Assembly (NCBI GenBank): GCA_027310365.1
Contig: DAIDAY010000006.1
Location: 1 to 39,337 of the forward strand
DNA length: 39,337 nt
Source: a bacterium
Lineage (GTDB): Bacteria > Patescibacteriota > Minisyncoccia > UBA6257 > GWB1-50-10
Direction: 5' to 3'
The first letter of the stretch is position 1. The number at the start of each line of letters is the position of its first letter. Below are positions 15,369 to 25,274 of this stretch, one piece after another. The position numbers were made by a program, and so were the translations under genes. The notes beneath the pieces were generated by a model. That model was not told the DNA's origin, did not search any database, and saw only the letters and a list, made by a program, of their open reading frames with translations.

Positions 15369-15442
15369 CCCCCTATAGCTTAGTGGCAAAGCACCGGTCT
15401 CTTAAACCGAGTACCCAGGTCCGATTCCTGGTGGGGGGACCA
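15369..15442 (+). tRNA. tRNA-Lys (CTT)
   Basis: The cloverleaf is complete. The acceptor is CCCCCTA with TGGGGGG (one T-G pair), and the D-arm is GCTT/AAGC. The anticodon loop CTCTTAA has anticodon CTT at 15401-15403, the T-stem is CCAGG/CCTGG, and CCA is encoded. Oddities are a mismatch at the base of the anticodon stem (C27-A43), a 4-nt variable loop, and a T-loop that reads TCCGATT, placing C at position 55 where U is nearly universal. Confidence 0.88.
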
Positions 15443-15446
15443 GAAC

Positions 15447-15780
15447 TCATCCCAACAAATCAAAAGGCGCCGAACGGCCGCGCATCGTTTTCTTGCCATT
15501 GTCCAGAAAGTATACGTAGCCGTAGTCACCGTCGATTGTTTCGATATTCATGAGAAGCGGCCGCAATGCCCCGCATCACAAGCGCCGCTGCGGCGAGAGT
15601 CCCTGTATGTGAACTTCCCTTTTTCTGAGCGTTGCGATCGGCGAATACCCGGTGCGCTTCCCGTCTCAAGGTTGGTACGGATTTCGTCCTCAAATTCCCG
15701 AATTTTAGCCAGCATATCCATTTTTTGAACGCCACGAACTCGCTGGCCCTCTTCCGGGGAAACCTTTTCATGGATTCCTG
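15447..15780 (-). pseudogene. Possible decayed gene with broken reading frames
   Basis: No intact gene is seen between tRNA-Lys and recG. On the minus strand, protein-like stretches occur in different frames. One has MDMLAKIREFEDEIRTNLET (from the ATG at 15721); another has MNIETIDGDYGYVYFLDNGK and runs 34 codons from 15551 to a TGA at 15447-15449. A frame change near the A6 run at 15721-15726 and another downstream would join them. I do not recognise the family. Chance reading frames remain possible. Confidence 0.3.
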
Positions 15781-15813
15781 ATGCCAGAAATGGAAAAGAG
15801 AGCAGAAATCTTG

Positions 15814-15819
15814 TATAAT
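15814..15819 (+). promoter_or_regulatory. -10 box of recG
   Basis: TATAAT, 12 nt before ATG 15832. A leader of only about 5 nt is predicted. The hexamer lies inside the longer recG frame, which argues for the ATG at 15832. Confidence 0.55.
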
Positions 15820-15831
15820 GGCCGCAACAGC

Positions 15832-17967
15832 ATGGGTCTCATCAAATTGGATGACCCGGTATCCAGAATAAAATCCGTGGGCGACCGATGGACAACCAAG
15901 CTCAAAAACCTCGGCATAGAAACCATTCGCGATCTTCTGTATCACTTCCCCGTCCGGTACGAAGATTTTTCCGAAATGTATAAGATCGGCGATCTCATAC
16001 CGCGCCAGGAAGCGACCATTCAGGGAATCGTCGAAGAAATCGATTCACGGAGAAGTTGGAAGCGGAATCTCCTCATCACCGAAGCCACGATATCCGACGA
16101 CTCGGGATCGATACGCGCGGTTTGGTTCAATCAGCCATACATAAAAACCATTCTGCGCCCCGGAACACTCGCCAATTTCTCCGGCAGAGTTTCCGGAAGC
16201 GGCGAAATTCCCCGCACTGACGGCGTAAATGCGGGGGGGTATCTTTCGAACCCGACGTACGAACCGATCAGAAACGAAGAGGTCGCGACAAAACACACGG
16301 CACGCATCGTGCCCGTCTATCCGGAAACGAAAGGGCTGACATCGAAGGGGCTCCGGAACATGGTAACGATCGCGCTCGAAAATCTTGTCAAAATCCCCGA
16401 ACCCATCCCCCTCCCCATACTGAACGGAGAAAATCTTCCCGGGATCAATCAAGCGATTCAAAATATCCATTTTCCGCCAAAACTGGACGATGCAACGGAC
16501 GCGAAGAGAAGGTTCGCATTCGAGAATTTATTCCTTCTCCAGGTCTATAACCTGAAGCAGAAGATACACCTTGCGAGAAGCGCATCAATCGATTTGCCGA
16601 CGGATCTCCCCTACGTCAAGTCGCTCGTCGACCGCCTTCCCTTTCCGCTGACTTTCTCGCAAAAAAAATCTCTCTGGGAAATATTGAAAGATACCGGAAA
16701 GAAAACGCCGATGAACCGTTTGCTCCAAGGCGACGTGGGGTCGGGAAAAACGGTTGTCGCAGCCATCGCGGCTCTGAATGCCGTGAAAGCCGGACACCAA
16801 GTGGCTTTCATGGCGCCGACGTCGATACTCGCCGCCCAGCACTACAATACGTTCCTGAGGCTCTTCGGCGATTTCACGGGTGGCGTGGCGCTCGTGACCT
16901 CCGGGGAAAGCGAAGTTTTCTACGGCCACGATCTGACGAGCAAAGTCAGCAAGCAGCAGGTCATCGGGGAAATCAAGAGGAATAAAATAAAGATCGCGAT
17001 CGGGACGCACGCCTTGATACAAAAAGAAGTGAATTTCCCCGACGTGGCCCTGGTCATCGTCGACGAACAGCACCGGTTCGGCGTGAAACAGCGGGACGAA
17101 CTTTTGAAAAACAAATCAGCCGGCCTTGTCCCTCATTTTTTAAGCATGTCCGCCACTCCCATACCGCGCACGCTTTCCCTCACGCTCTTCGGCGATCTCG
17201 ATCTCTCGGTCATCAGCGAGATGCCGAAAAATCGCAAGAAAATCATAACAAAAGTCGTTACGCCCGAAGAAAGAAAAAATACCTACGCTTTCATCAGGGA
17301 CGAAATCAAGAGCGGCAGGCAAACCTTCGTCATCTGTCCGCGCATCGACAAGCCCGACGAAACCCCGGATATTCTCTGGCAAGTCAAAGCGGTCAAGGAA
17401 GAGTACCGGAAACTCTCACAAGACATCTTTCCCGATTTGAAAACCGCGATGCTTCACGGGAAGATGAAGATGAACGAAAAGGAAAAAACCATGAAGGATT
17501 TTCTCGATCGGAAGATCGACATTCTCGTCTCGACATCCGTCATCGAGGTCGGTATCGACGTACCGAATGCTTCGATCATCATGATCGAGGGCGCTGACCG
17601 GTTCGGTTTGGCGCAGCTTTACCAGTTCCGCGGGCGCGTCGGCCGCGGCGAGCATCAATCATACTGCTTTCTCCTCACGGACTCCGAGTCGAAAAAAGCA
17701 AACCAGCGTCTCAAGACCATCGAAAAAGCCAAGAGCGGGTTCGAACTCGCCGAATATGATTTGAAAATGCGAGGGCCCGGGGAATTCCTCGGGCAATCGC
17801 AGACGGGAATGCCGGATCTCGCGATGAAGGCGCTTCAAAACCCCGACCTCATCAAGCGCACGCGCGAACTCGCATTCGAAACGCTCAAGGAGGACGTGCA
17901 CCTAAAAAAGTACCCCGCCTTGCGGGTGAGGTTAAGCCTTTTCGAAAAGAACATCCACTGGGAATAG
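15832..17967 (+). CDS. recG: ATP-dependent DNA helicase RecG
   Basis: The 711-aa protein has the RecG layout. An N-terminal wedge/OB domain (about 30-200) includes TIRDLLYHFPVRYEDFSEMY. The SF2 helicase core follows, with Walker A GDVGSGKTVVAA near residue 300, VIVDEQHRFGVKQRDEL near 408, SMSATPIPRTLSLTLFGDLD near 438 and QFRGRVGRGEHQSYCFLLTD near 597. A C-terminal TRG-like segment (FELAEYDLKMRGPGEFLGQS) ends the protein. It remodels stalled replication forks and recombination junctions. ATG 15832 (MGLIKLDDPVS) is preferred over 15781 because of the -10 box between them. It is convergent with the PheRS gene, 51 nt apart. Confidence 0.97.
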   Translation: MGLIKLDDPVSRIKSVGDRWTTKLKNLGIETIRDLLYHFPVRYEDFSEMYKIGDLIPRQEATIQGIVEEIDSRRSWKRNLLITEATISDDSGSIRAVWFNQPYIKTILRPGTLANFSGRVSGSGEIPRTDGVNAGGYLSNPTYEPIRNEEVATKHTARIVPVYPETKGLTSKGLRNMVTIALENLVKIPEPIPLPILNGENLPGINQAIQNIHFPPKLDDATDAKRRFAFENLFLLQVYNLKQKIHLARSASIDLPTDLPYVKSLVDRLPFPLTFSQKKSLWEILKDTGKKTPMNRLLQGDVGSGKTVVAAIAALNAVKAGHQVAFMAPTSILAAQHYNTFLRLFGDFTGGVALVTSGESEVFYGHDLTSKVSKQQVIGEIKRNKIKIAIGTHALIQKEVNFPDVALVIVDEQHRFGVKQRDELLKNKSAGLVPHFLSMSATPIPRTLSLTLFGDLDLSVISEMPKNRKKIITKVVTPEERKNTYAFIRDEIKSGRQTFVICPRIDKPDETPDILWQVKAVKEEYRKLSQDIFPDLKTAMLHGKMKMNEKEKTMKDFLDRKIDILVSTSVIEVGIDVPNASIIMIEGADRFGLAQLYQFRGRVGRGEHQSYCFLLTDSESKKANQRLKTIEKAKSGFELAEYDLKMRGPGEFLGQSQTGMPDLAMKALQNPDLIKRTRELAFETLKEDVHLKKYPALRVRLSLFEKNIHWE

Positions 17968-18018
17968 GGAGAACTCGCCACCCATTATATCCCCGCTGAG
18001 GCCGTCTCCAAGGCGACG

Positions 18019-19152
18019 CTATCGCATATCAGCCCCGAACTGCTTCTTCGTTTCTTCGATGATCTTTTCCTGAATAAGGTTTATTTCCTCGTTCGTCAGC
18101 GTCCGCTCATTCGAGCGGTAGACAATGCGATAGGTATAGCTTACCTTTCCAGCGCCGAACTTCTCGGCATTTTCATACTTGTCCAAAAGCGACACTTCTT
18201 CCACGAGATCGCCGCCCAAATCGCGAATCACGTCGAAGTAGTCGTTCGGAACGAAACTCGCATCGACGACGAACGAAATGTCGCGGACGATCGACGGATA
18301 CTTACTGACCTCCTTGTAGGGATTTCCCAACTTCAATTGTCGCTTCACCCGCTCATCCGTTGACCATAAGAGGCGGATGTCGGGCAGTTTCATGCTGATG
18401 ATCGCGAGCCGCTCAAGGCCGAAGCCGAATGCCCATGCGTTGTATCCTTCCACGCCGAATTTCTTGAAAACGCTTTGTTTCGTCATGCCGCCGCCCAAAA
18501 TCTCCACCCAACTGCCGTCGACGTCAACTTCCACTTGGAGCGAGGGATCAGTGTAGGGAAACGCGTCGTCCAAGAAACGGTACTTCGCATTTTTCCCGAA
18601 CAAGCCCTTTACGATGTCGCTCAGGGCGTTCTTCAAGTCATCGAGCGTCAAGGGATGTGTCGTGGTGGGTGTCAGGTACCAACCGCCGAACTGGTGGAAG
18701 ACGTTCATGTGCCGCCGGTCGAGTTCGTCCTTGCGGTAAACCTTGCCGTAGCAAACGACGCCGAAACTCTCATGCCGATCAATTTTCGCTTTCACCCCAG
18801 GGAGTCGGGTGTAGTAGTACCACATGACCGTATCATGCGTGCGCAAGATGTGCTTGTCATCGACGTAATAAGTATCGGACTTGCTTCGCGCCGGATGATC
18901 GGGGACGAAATCGAAAAGATCGAAACTCACGTCCGCCGGGACGATTTCCGGAATGACGATGTTGTCGAAACCTCTCAAAACTGGTATCTCCCGCACCTGT
19001 TCCACGAGTTCATACAGCGGACTCCCCGGCGTGCGCGAGAGATCCGGCATCGCCAAAAACCGCCACATGCGGAGTGCGTCAGAATCGGCCCTCTTTTCCA
19101 AATCCTCCCGCAACTTTTTTTCTTCCGTCGTATCGATGACGATATCGGCCAT
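18019..19152 (-). CDS. Phenylalanyl-tRNA synthetase, single-chain (mitochondrial-type)
   Basis: The 377-aa protein fuses the PheS catalytic core to the FDX-ACB anticodon-binding domain that bacteria normally carry at the end of PheT. Core motifs are DHPARSKSDTYYVDDKHILR, motif 2 GKVYRKDELDRRHMNVFHQF, FPYTDPSLQVEVDVDGSWVE, GGGMTK and motif 3 AWAFGFGLERLAIISMKLPD. Residues 284-377 (KYPSIVRDISF, GGDLVEEVSLLDKYEN, YRIVYRSNERTLTNEE) are FDX-ACB. This order matches human FARS2-type enzymes, including the LWSTDERVKRQ junction. There is no coiled-coil tRNA-binding arm as in bacterial PheS and no pheT nearby. It starts 2 nt after a tRNA-Met(CAT) gene. Confidence 0.9.
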   Translation of the reverse strand: MADIVIDTTEEKKLREDLEKRADSDALRMWRFLAMPDLSRTPGSPLYELVEQVREIPVLRGFDNIVIPEIVPADVSFDLFDFVPDHPARSKSDTYYVDDKHILRTHDTVMWYYYTRLPGVKAKIDRHESFGVVCYGKVYRKDELDRRHMNVFHQFGGWYLTPTTTHPLTLDDLKNALSDIVKGLFGKNAKYRFLDDAFPYTDPSLQVEVDVDGSWVEILGGGMTKQSVFKKFGVEGYNAWAFGFGLERLAIISMKLPDIRLLWSTDERVKRQLKLGNPYKEVSKYPSIVRDISFVVDASFVPNDYFDVIRDLGGDLVEEVSLLDKYENAEKFGAGKVSYTYRIVYRSNERTLTNEEINLIQEKIIEETKKQFGADMR

Positions 19153-19154
19153 AG

Positions 19155-19226
19155 TACCGGTGGCAGGGATTGAACCTGCGACCTAGGGCTTATGAGTCCC
19201 TCGCTCTACCACTGAGCTACACCGGC
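19155..19226 (-). tRNA. tRNA-Met (CAT), elongator or Ile2
   Basis: The cloverleaf reads GCCGGTG...CACCGGT (G1-U72 wobble), D-arm GCTC/GAGC, anticodon loop CTCATAA with CAT, and T-arm GCAGG/CCTGC. CCA is not encoded: the discriminator A is followed by CT and then the PheRS ATG. The G-C-rich stem (AGGGA/GCCCT) has an A-G mismatch next to the loop. Lacking the C1-A72 mismatch, it is not the initiator. Whether the C34 is lysidine-modified (Ile2) cannot be decided. Confidence 0.88.
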
Positions 19227-19245
19227 GTTCATCTCAATAATTTCC

Positions 19246-19275
19246 ATTATAAATTGACCGAAACGATTTTTTCAA
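19246..19275 (-). promoter_or_regulatory. Promoter of tRNA-Met/PheRS
   Basis: TTGAAA (19270-19275), 18-bp spacer and TATAAT (19246-19251) on the minus strand, 19 nt before the tRNA. It interleaves with the divergent initiator-tRNA promoter, so the two may compete for polymerase. Confidence 0.75.
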
Positions 19276-19282
19276 GTATAAT
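19254..19282 (+). promoter_or_regulatory. Promoter of the initiator tRNA
   Basis: TTGACC (19254-19259), 17-bp spacer and perfect TATAAT (19277-19282). A 6-bp hairpin GATAAC/GTTATC (19285-19301) follows just before the tRNA. Confidence 0.8.
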
Positions 19283-19300
19283 GTGATAACTTTAAGTTAT

Positions 19301-19375
19301 CGCGGGGAGGAGCAGCGGTCGCTCATCTGGCCCATAACCAGAAGGTCGCCGGTTCGAATCCGGCCCCCGCAACCA
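19301..19375 (+). tRNA. Initiator tRNA-fMet (CAT) with C33
   Basis: The acceptor CGCGGGG/CCCCGCA has the C1-A72 mismatch that marks bacterial initiators, and the D-stem GAGC/GCTC has the A11-U24 pair. The anticodon stem is TCTGG/CCAGA, and the loop reads CCCATAA, so position 33 is C instead of the near-universal U. One of the three usual initiator G-C pairs (29-41) is U-A. The T-arm is GCCGG-TTCGAAT-CCGGC. CCA is encoded. Confidence 0.93.
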
Positions 19376-19379
19376 ACTT

Positions 19380-19411
19380 GAGAAACCGCGGAGGCGGTTT
19401 CTCTGCGTTTT
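19380..19411 (+). terminator. Intrinsic terminator after the initiator tRNA
   Basis: GAGAAACCGC (19380-19389), GGAG loop and GCGGTTTCTC (19394-19403) form a perfect 10-bp stem, followed by TGCGTTTT. Confidence 0.75.
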
Positions 19412-19566
19412 GGACACCCCCGCGGTTTCTCGTTTCTTCCAACACGGGGAAGCCCTTCCGCTCTTCCCCGACCTCTTTTCGAAATTGCGGCGCCGGATTC
19501 GAACAAGAGCGGGGCGGGGAGAATAGTTGGTCTCCCGTGGCGGAAATCTGTCTGCGCAGGCAAAGT

Positions 19567-19574
19567 GCTATAAT
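19567..19574 (+). promoter_or_regulatory. Extended -10 of the pilin gene, leaderless layout
   Basis: TG-C-TATAAT (hexamer 19569-19574) ends 6 nt before ATG 19581; no clear -35 box. Confidence 0.6.
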
Positions 19575-19580
19575 TTACAC

Positions 19581-19982
19581 ATGAAGCGAAAAAAGAGGGA
19601 TGGTTTTACGTTGATAGAAATGGTCATTGTCATAGCGATCATAGGACTCATTTCGGCTGTCATTCTTGTCGCTCTCGGCCCCTCCAAAAGCAAAGCGAAA
19701 GACACGAGGATTGTTTCTGACATGCAGCAGATTCTGAATTACATGGAAACAACGTTCAGCCCGTCAACCCAGCAATACAACGGCACTTCAACGGACGCGA
19801 CGAACTCCCGGCTCATCCAGGACATCGCCAACCAGGGAGGAAAGAATGTGGCCCTGATCAACACGGGAGCTACGTATGCAATACAAGTTACCCTCAATAC
19901 GAAACAAAATTTGTGCTACGACAGCAACGGTGGAACCGGCAATTCCGTGGACAGCAAAGCCGGGAAATGCTTAAAAAAGTAA
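19581..19982 (+). CDS. Type IV pilin-like protein
   Basis: The 133-aa protein has a short basic leader (MKRKKRDG) and the prepilin site G-FTLIEMVIVIAIIGLISAV, cleaved and methylated by the prepilin peptidase. The helix continues as ILVALGPSKSKAKDTRI. The globular part is short, with a Cys pair (LCYDSNGG...AGKCLKK) near the end that could form the pilin disulfide loop. It is a close paralogue of the pilin at 28344-28748, whose helix reads almost the same, but it sits 9 kb from the pilus locus with its own promoter. A longer frame to 19527 is rejected because it contains that promoter. It may be an alternative major pilin. Confidence 0.85.
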   Translation: MKRKKRDGFTLIEMVIVIAIIGLISAVILVALGPSKSKAKDTRIVSDMQQILNYMETTFSPSTQQYNGTSTDATNSRLIQDIANQGGKNVALINTGATYAIQVTLNTKQNLCYDSNGGTGNSVDSKAGKCLKK

Positions 19983-20030
19983 GCTGCCGATCTATCGGAA
20001 GAAGAAGAAGAAGAACGGCGACTTTTTAAA

Positions 20031-20201
20031 ATGTGGTCGCCGGATATGGCTCATGCGTTGGGCTTCTTTGCCGCAGATGGCAACCTAACCAAAGGAAAAC
20101 GGGGTAATGATGACAGAGCATTTACATCGTGCGACAGAGATCCGCTGGAAAAAACAAAACTGCTTGATTTTTTCAGTCAACGACAGTTTAGGATGGCATA
20201 A
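20031..20201 (+). pseudogene. LAGLIDADG homing-endonuclease fragment
   Basis: The 56-codon frame begins MWSPDMAHALGFFAADGNLT and continues KGKRGNDDRAFTSCDREPLE. ALGFFAADG is a LAGLIDADG-type first motif, and the preceding W-SPDMAHAL is typical of such enzymes in this phylum. The frame stops at 20199-20201, before the second motif, so no active enzyme can be made. In-frame Glu-rich codons reach back to the pilin stop at 19980-19982. It looks like the remnant of a mobile endonuclease gene. The rest of the gap up to tRNA-Asp shows nothing I can name. Confidence 0.6.
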
Positions 20202-20270
20202 CTTGCTTTATAAGCACTGAAAGTGTAATTTATATTTAGCCAGAAAGAAAAAGGCATTCGAAAAATTCAT

Positions 20271-20348
20271 GGGGTGGTAGCTCAGCTGGTTGAGAGCGAT
20301 CGCCTGTCACGCGATAGGTCGCGGGTTCAAGTCCCGTCCACCCCGCCA
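20271..20348 (+). tRNA. tRNA-Asp (GTC)
   Basis: The acceptor is GGGGTGG/CCACCCC with G73 and encoded CCA. The D-arm is GCTC/GAGC, the anticodon loop is CTGTCAC with GTC, and the T-arm is GCGGG-TTCAAGT-CCCGT. The next coding start is only 8 nt after CCA, so the tRNA and the nucleotidyltransferase mRNA are likely cut from one transcript. Confidence 0.95.
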
Positions 20349-20356
20349 ATAAAAAG

Positions 20357-21037
20357 ATGAAAGCAGTTATTTTGGCCGCCGGCTTGGGGATCCGGATGCG
20401 ACCCCTGACCAACACAACTCCGAAACCGCTTCTTTCCATCAGCGGCAAGCCGCTCATCGAGCGCATCATCGCCGCATTCCCGAAAGAGGTAACCGAGGTG
20501 ATTGTTGTCGTTGGATACAAAGGCGACCGAATAAAAAATTTCCTCGGTGAACATTTCCTGGGGAAAAAAATGACGTACGAAACGCAGGAAAATCCGGCTT
20601 CCGGAACTTTCGACGCCCTGCAGCTTTGCGAGAATAAGCTGAGATCGGAAAAAAGTTTTCTCGTCTTTTATGCCGATGACCTCGTCGACACCGAGACGAT
20701 CCGGGAGATGATGAACTACGAACTCGCGGCTGCCGTCTCCACTTCGGAAACTCCGCAGAAGTTCGGCGTCGTGACGCTCGACAACGACAGCAACATCAAA
20801 GAAATTGCGGAAAAACCCGAAAATCCGCCCTCGAACATCATTCTGGCGAATGGATTTCTGCTCGACAACGAGATATTCACGTATGAGCCGCAAGCCCCCG
20901 AAAAGAAGGAGCGGTATCTTTCCCTTGCCCTGTCGCGCATGGTGAAAGATCGCAAAGTAAAAGGAGTCCGCGCCAAATTCTGGTTTCCCGTCGGAACGCC
21001 GGAGGATCGGGCAAGGGCCAATCAGTTGTTCTCGTAA
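20357..21037 (+). CDS. Sugar-1-phosphate nucleotidyltransferase
   Basis: The 226-aa protein starts MKAVILAAGLGIRMRPLTNT, the nucleotide-binding signature GxGxRMxPLT, then TPKPLLSISGKPLIERII. FYADDLVDTE carries the metal-binding Asp, and IAEKPENPPSN with FPVGTPEDRARAN is usual near the end. It transfers a nucleotidyl group to a sugar-1-phosphate, making an NDP-sugar. There is no left-handed beta-helix, so it is a short form; the sugar (glucose, mannose or other) cannot be read. It starts 8 nt after tRNA-Asp and its end overlaps the convergent gatA end by 16 nt. Confidence 0.88.
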   Translation: MKAVILAAGLGIRMRPLTNTTPKPLLSISGKPLIERIIAAFPKEVTEVIVVVGYKGDRIKNFLGEHFLGKKMTYETQENPASGTFDALQLCENKLRSEKSFLVFYADDLVDTETIREMMNYELAAAVSTSETPQKFGVVTLDNDSNIKEIAEKPENPPSNIILANGFLLDNEIFTYEPQAPEKKERYLSLALSRMVKDRKVKGVRAKFWFPVGTPEDRARANQLFS

Positions 21038-22452
21038 AGCTTGCCCACGGCAAGTATCTTATTTTCCTCAAAATACCGGCCCATAAGCTGGAAACCGACC
21101 GGCAGTTCTCCACCTTCCGGCTCGTATTTTTTGACCGGCAATGACAATGATGGGATTCCCGCGAGATTTCCGGGGATCGTAAAAATATCTTCAAGATACA
21201 TCTGAAGAGGGTTATTGACCTTCTCCCCTATCTTGAAAGCCGGCGCAGGGGTAACCGGAGTCAAAATAACGTCAACCTCCTCGAAGGCTCTGTCGAAGTC
21301 TTCTTTGATAAGACGCCTCACTTTTTGCGCCTTGGCATAGTACGCATCGCAGTAGCCGGCCGAAAGCACGAACGTTCCCAGAAGGATTCTCCTTCCGACT
21401 TCGGCGCCGAATCCCTCCCCCCGGTTTTTGAGATACGTTTCCCGCAGCGAATCGGGGGAACTGTTCCGTCCATATCGTATGCCTTCGAACCGAGCTAAAT
21501 TCGAACTCACTTCTGCCGGCACGACAATGTAGTACGTAGAGAGAGCATACTTCGTATACAGCAGACTTATTTCCTTGAATCGGAATCCCAATTTCTTTAA
21601 TCTTTCCACCGCGGACGAGACTCCTGATTCAACTTTTTTGTTCAAGCCGGAAATAAAGTATTCTTTCGGCAATCCGATTTTCAACTTTTTAACATCTTCG
21701 ACGCTGTTGATGCCCTCATACGCGTAATCTACGCTCGTCGAATCAAGACTGTCTTTCCCGCAGATATTCTTGAACACCATCTCGGCATCTTCCACCGTCT
21801 TCGTCATCGGGCCTATTTGATCTAAACTCGAAGCCATGGCGATCAGCCCGAAACGGGAAACCGCGCCGTAGGTCGGCTTGAGGCCCACAATCCCGCAGAA
21901 AGCAGCTGGCTGACGGATTGATCCTCCGGTGTCGGAGCCCAACGCTCCCAAGGCCATTCGCGCCGCTACCGCGGCAGCCGATCCGCCGGAAGAACCGCCG
22001 GGCACTCGTTCCTTGTCGTAAGGGTTCTTCGTCACGGAAAATCCCGAATTCTCCGTTGATCCTCCCATCGCAAACTCATCCAAGTTCGTTTTTCCCAAAA
22101 AGACGACATTTTCTTTCTTGAGTTTTTTAACGACCGTCGCATCGTATGAAGCTACGTAATCTTTCAAAATCTTCGAAGCGGCGGTCGTTTTTGTTCCCTC
22201 AACCAACATGTTGTCCTTGAGGGCCAAGGGGACGCCGGCGAGTTCCGGGATTTCCTCGCCGGCAGCGATTTTTTCATCCACCTGCCGAGCTGTATCGAGG
22301 GACTGATCTCCGAAAACGGAGAGGTAAGCTCCTATTTCTTCATCCTTCTCGGCTATTGATTCCAAAAACTCTTCCGTGATCTCCCGGGCGGAAAATTTCT
22401 TGTTCCTCAATCCCTCGTTGAAAGATGTTATGGTCAGGCGCCGTAAATCCAT
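21022..22452 (-). CDS. gatA: Asp/Glu-tRNA(Asn/Gln) amidotransferase subunit A
   Basis: The 476-aa protein has the amidase signature: VPLALKDNMLVEGTKTTAAS with the catalytic Lys, VPGGSSGGSAAAVAARMALG with the first Ser, and LGSDTGGSIRQPAAFCGIVG with the cis-Ser and nucleophile Ser. It releases ammonia from glutamine for the GatB subunit, which amidates Glu-tRNA(Gln) or Asp-tRNA(Asn). gatB is not in this window. ATG 22452 has a GGAGA site 9 nt upstream and follows the gatC stop by 4 nt. A TTG at 22467 would overlap gatC. Confidence 0.96.
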   Translation of the reverse strand: MDLRRLTITSFNEGLRNKKFSAREITEEFLESIAEKDEEIGAYLSVFGDQSLDTARQVDEKIAAGEEIPELAGVPLALKDNMLVEGTKTTAASKILKDYVASYDATVVKKLKKENVVFLGKTNLDEFAMGGSTENSGFSVTKNPYDKERVPGGSSGGSAAAVAARMALGALGSDTGGSIRQPAAFCGIVGLKPTYGAVSRFGLIAMASSLDQIGPMTKTVEDAEMVFKNICGKDSLDSTSVDYAYEGINSVEDVKKLKIGLPKEYFISGLNKKVESGVSSAVERLKKLGFRFKEISLLYTKYALSTYYIVVPAEVSSNLARFEGIRYGRNSSPDSLRETYLKNRGEGFGAEVGRRILLGTFVLSAGYCDAYYAKAQKVRRLIKEDFDRAFEEVDVILTPVTPAPAFKIGEKVNNPLQMYLEDIFTIPGNLAGIPSLSLPVKKYEPEGGELPVGFQLMGRYFEENKILAVGKLYENN

Positions 22453-22456
22453 GATT

Positions 22457-22744
22457 TCATTCTCCAAAAACCGAAGGGACTTTCAAATAGCCATTCTCCG
22501 TCGCCGGAAATTCTTCCTTCGACTTCTCGCCGCTCAGGCGGGTATCCGAATCGTCTTCCCGCCAAACATTCGAAGAAAAAGTCCCGCCGTTCATCGGCTG
22601 GACTTTCTCCGTATCCAATTCTTTCAGTTCTTCGAAGTGATTCAAGATGCTCCCCAAATCGTGCAGGAGTTTCTTTTCTTCGCTTTCCTTGAGCTTCATC
22701 CGGGAAAGGTCAGCGAGCTTTTCTAAATCCTTCTTCGCAAGCAT
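22457..22744 (-). CDS. gatC: Asp/Glu-tRNA(Asn/Gln) amidotransferase subunit C
   Basis: The 95-aa protein has the GatC pattern: LEKLADLSRMKLKESEEKKL, ILNHFEELKELDTEKVQPMN and the C-terminal WREDD. It wraps around GatA and GatB and stabilises the complex. ATG 22744 is chosen because a TATAAT box (22751-22756) ends 6 nt upstream; the ATG at 22759 overlaps that box. The start lies 17 nt after ligA, so the gene can be read from the pilin-ligA transcript and from its own leaderless promoter. Confidence 0.92.
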   Translation of the reverse strand: MLAKKDLEKLADLSRMKLKESEEKKLLHDLGSILNHFEELKELDTEKVQPMNGGTFSSNVWREDDSDTRLSGEKSKEEFPATENGYLKVPSVFGE

Positions 22745-22750
22745 TGCGTC

Positions 22751-22756
22751 ATTATA
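22751..22756 (-). promoter_or_regulatory. -10 box of gatC, leaderless layout
   Basis: TATAAT on the minus strand, 6 nt before ATG 22744 and within 6 nt of the ligA stop, so it gives gatCA a promoter independent of ligA. Confidence 0.6.
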
Positions 22757-22761
22757 CATGA

Positions 22762-25270
<2,509 letters not shown>

Positions 25271-25274
<4 letters not shown>

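Noticed and set aside
15526-15945. 139-codon minus-strand ORF overlapping the recG start
   Set aside because: Its first third is antisense to recG and its promoter. Only its lower part shows protein-like stretches, and those are in different frames, so it is listed as a doubtful pseudogene.
19490-19515. tRNA T-arm-like string (GTTCGAATCC on the minus strand)
   Set aside because: No acceptor, D-arm or anticodon arm can be built around it. It may be chance or a short tRNA scar.
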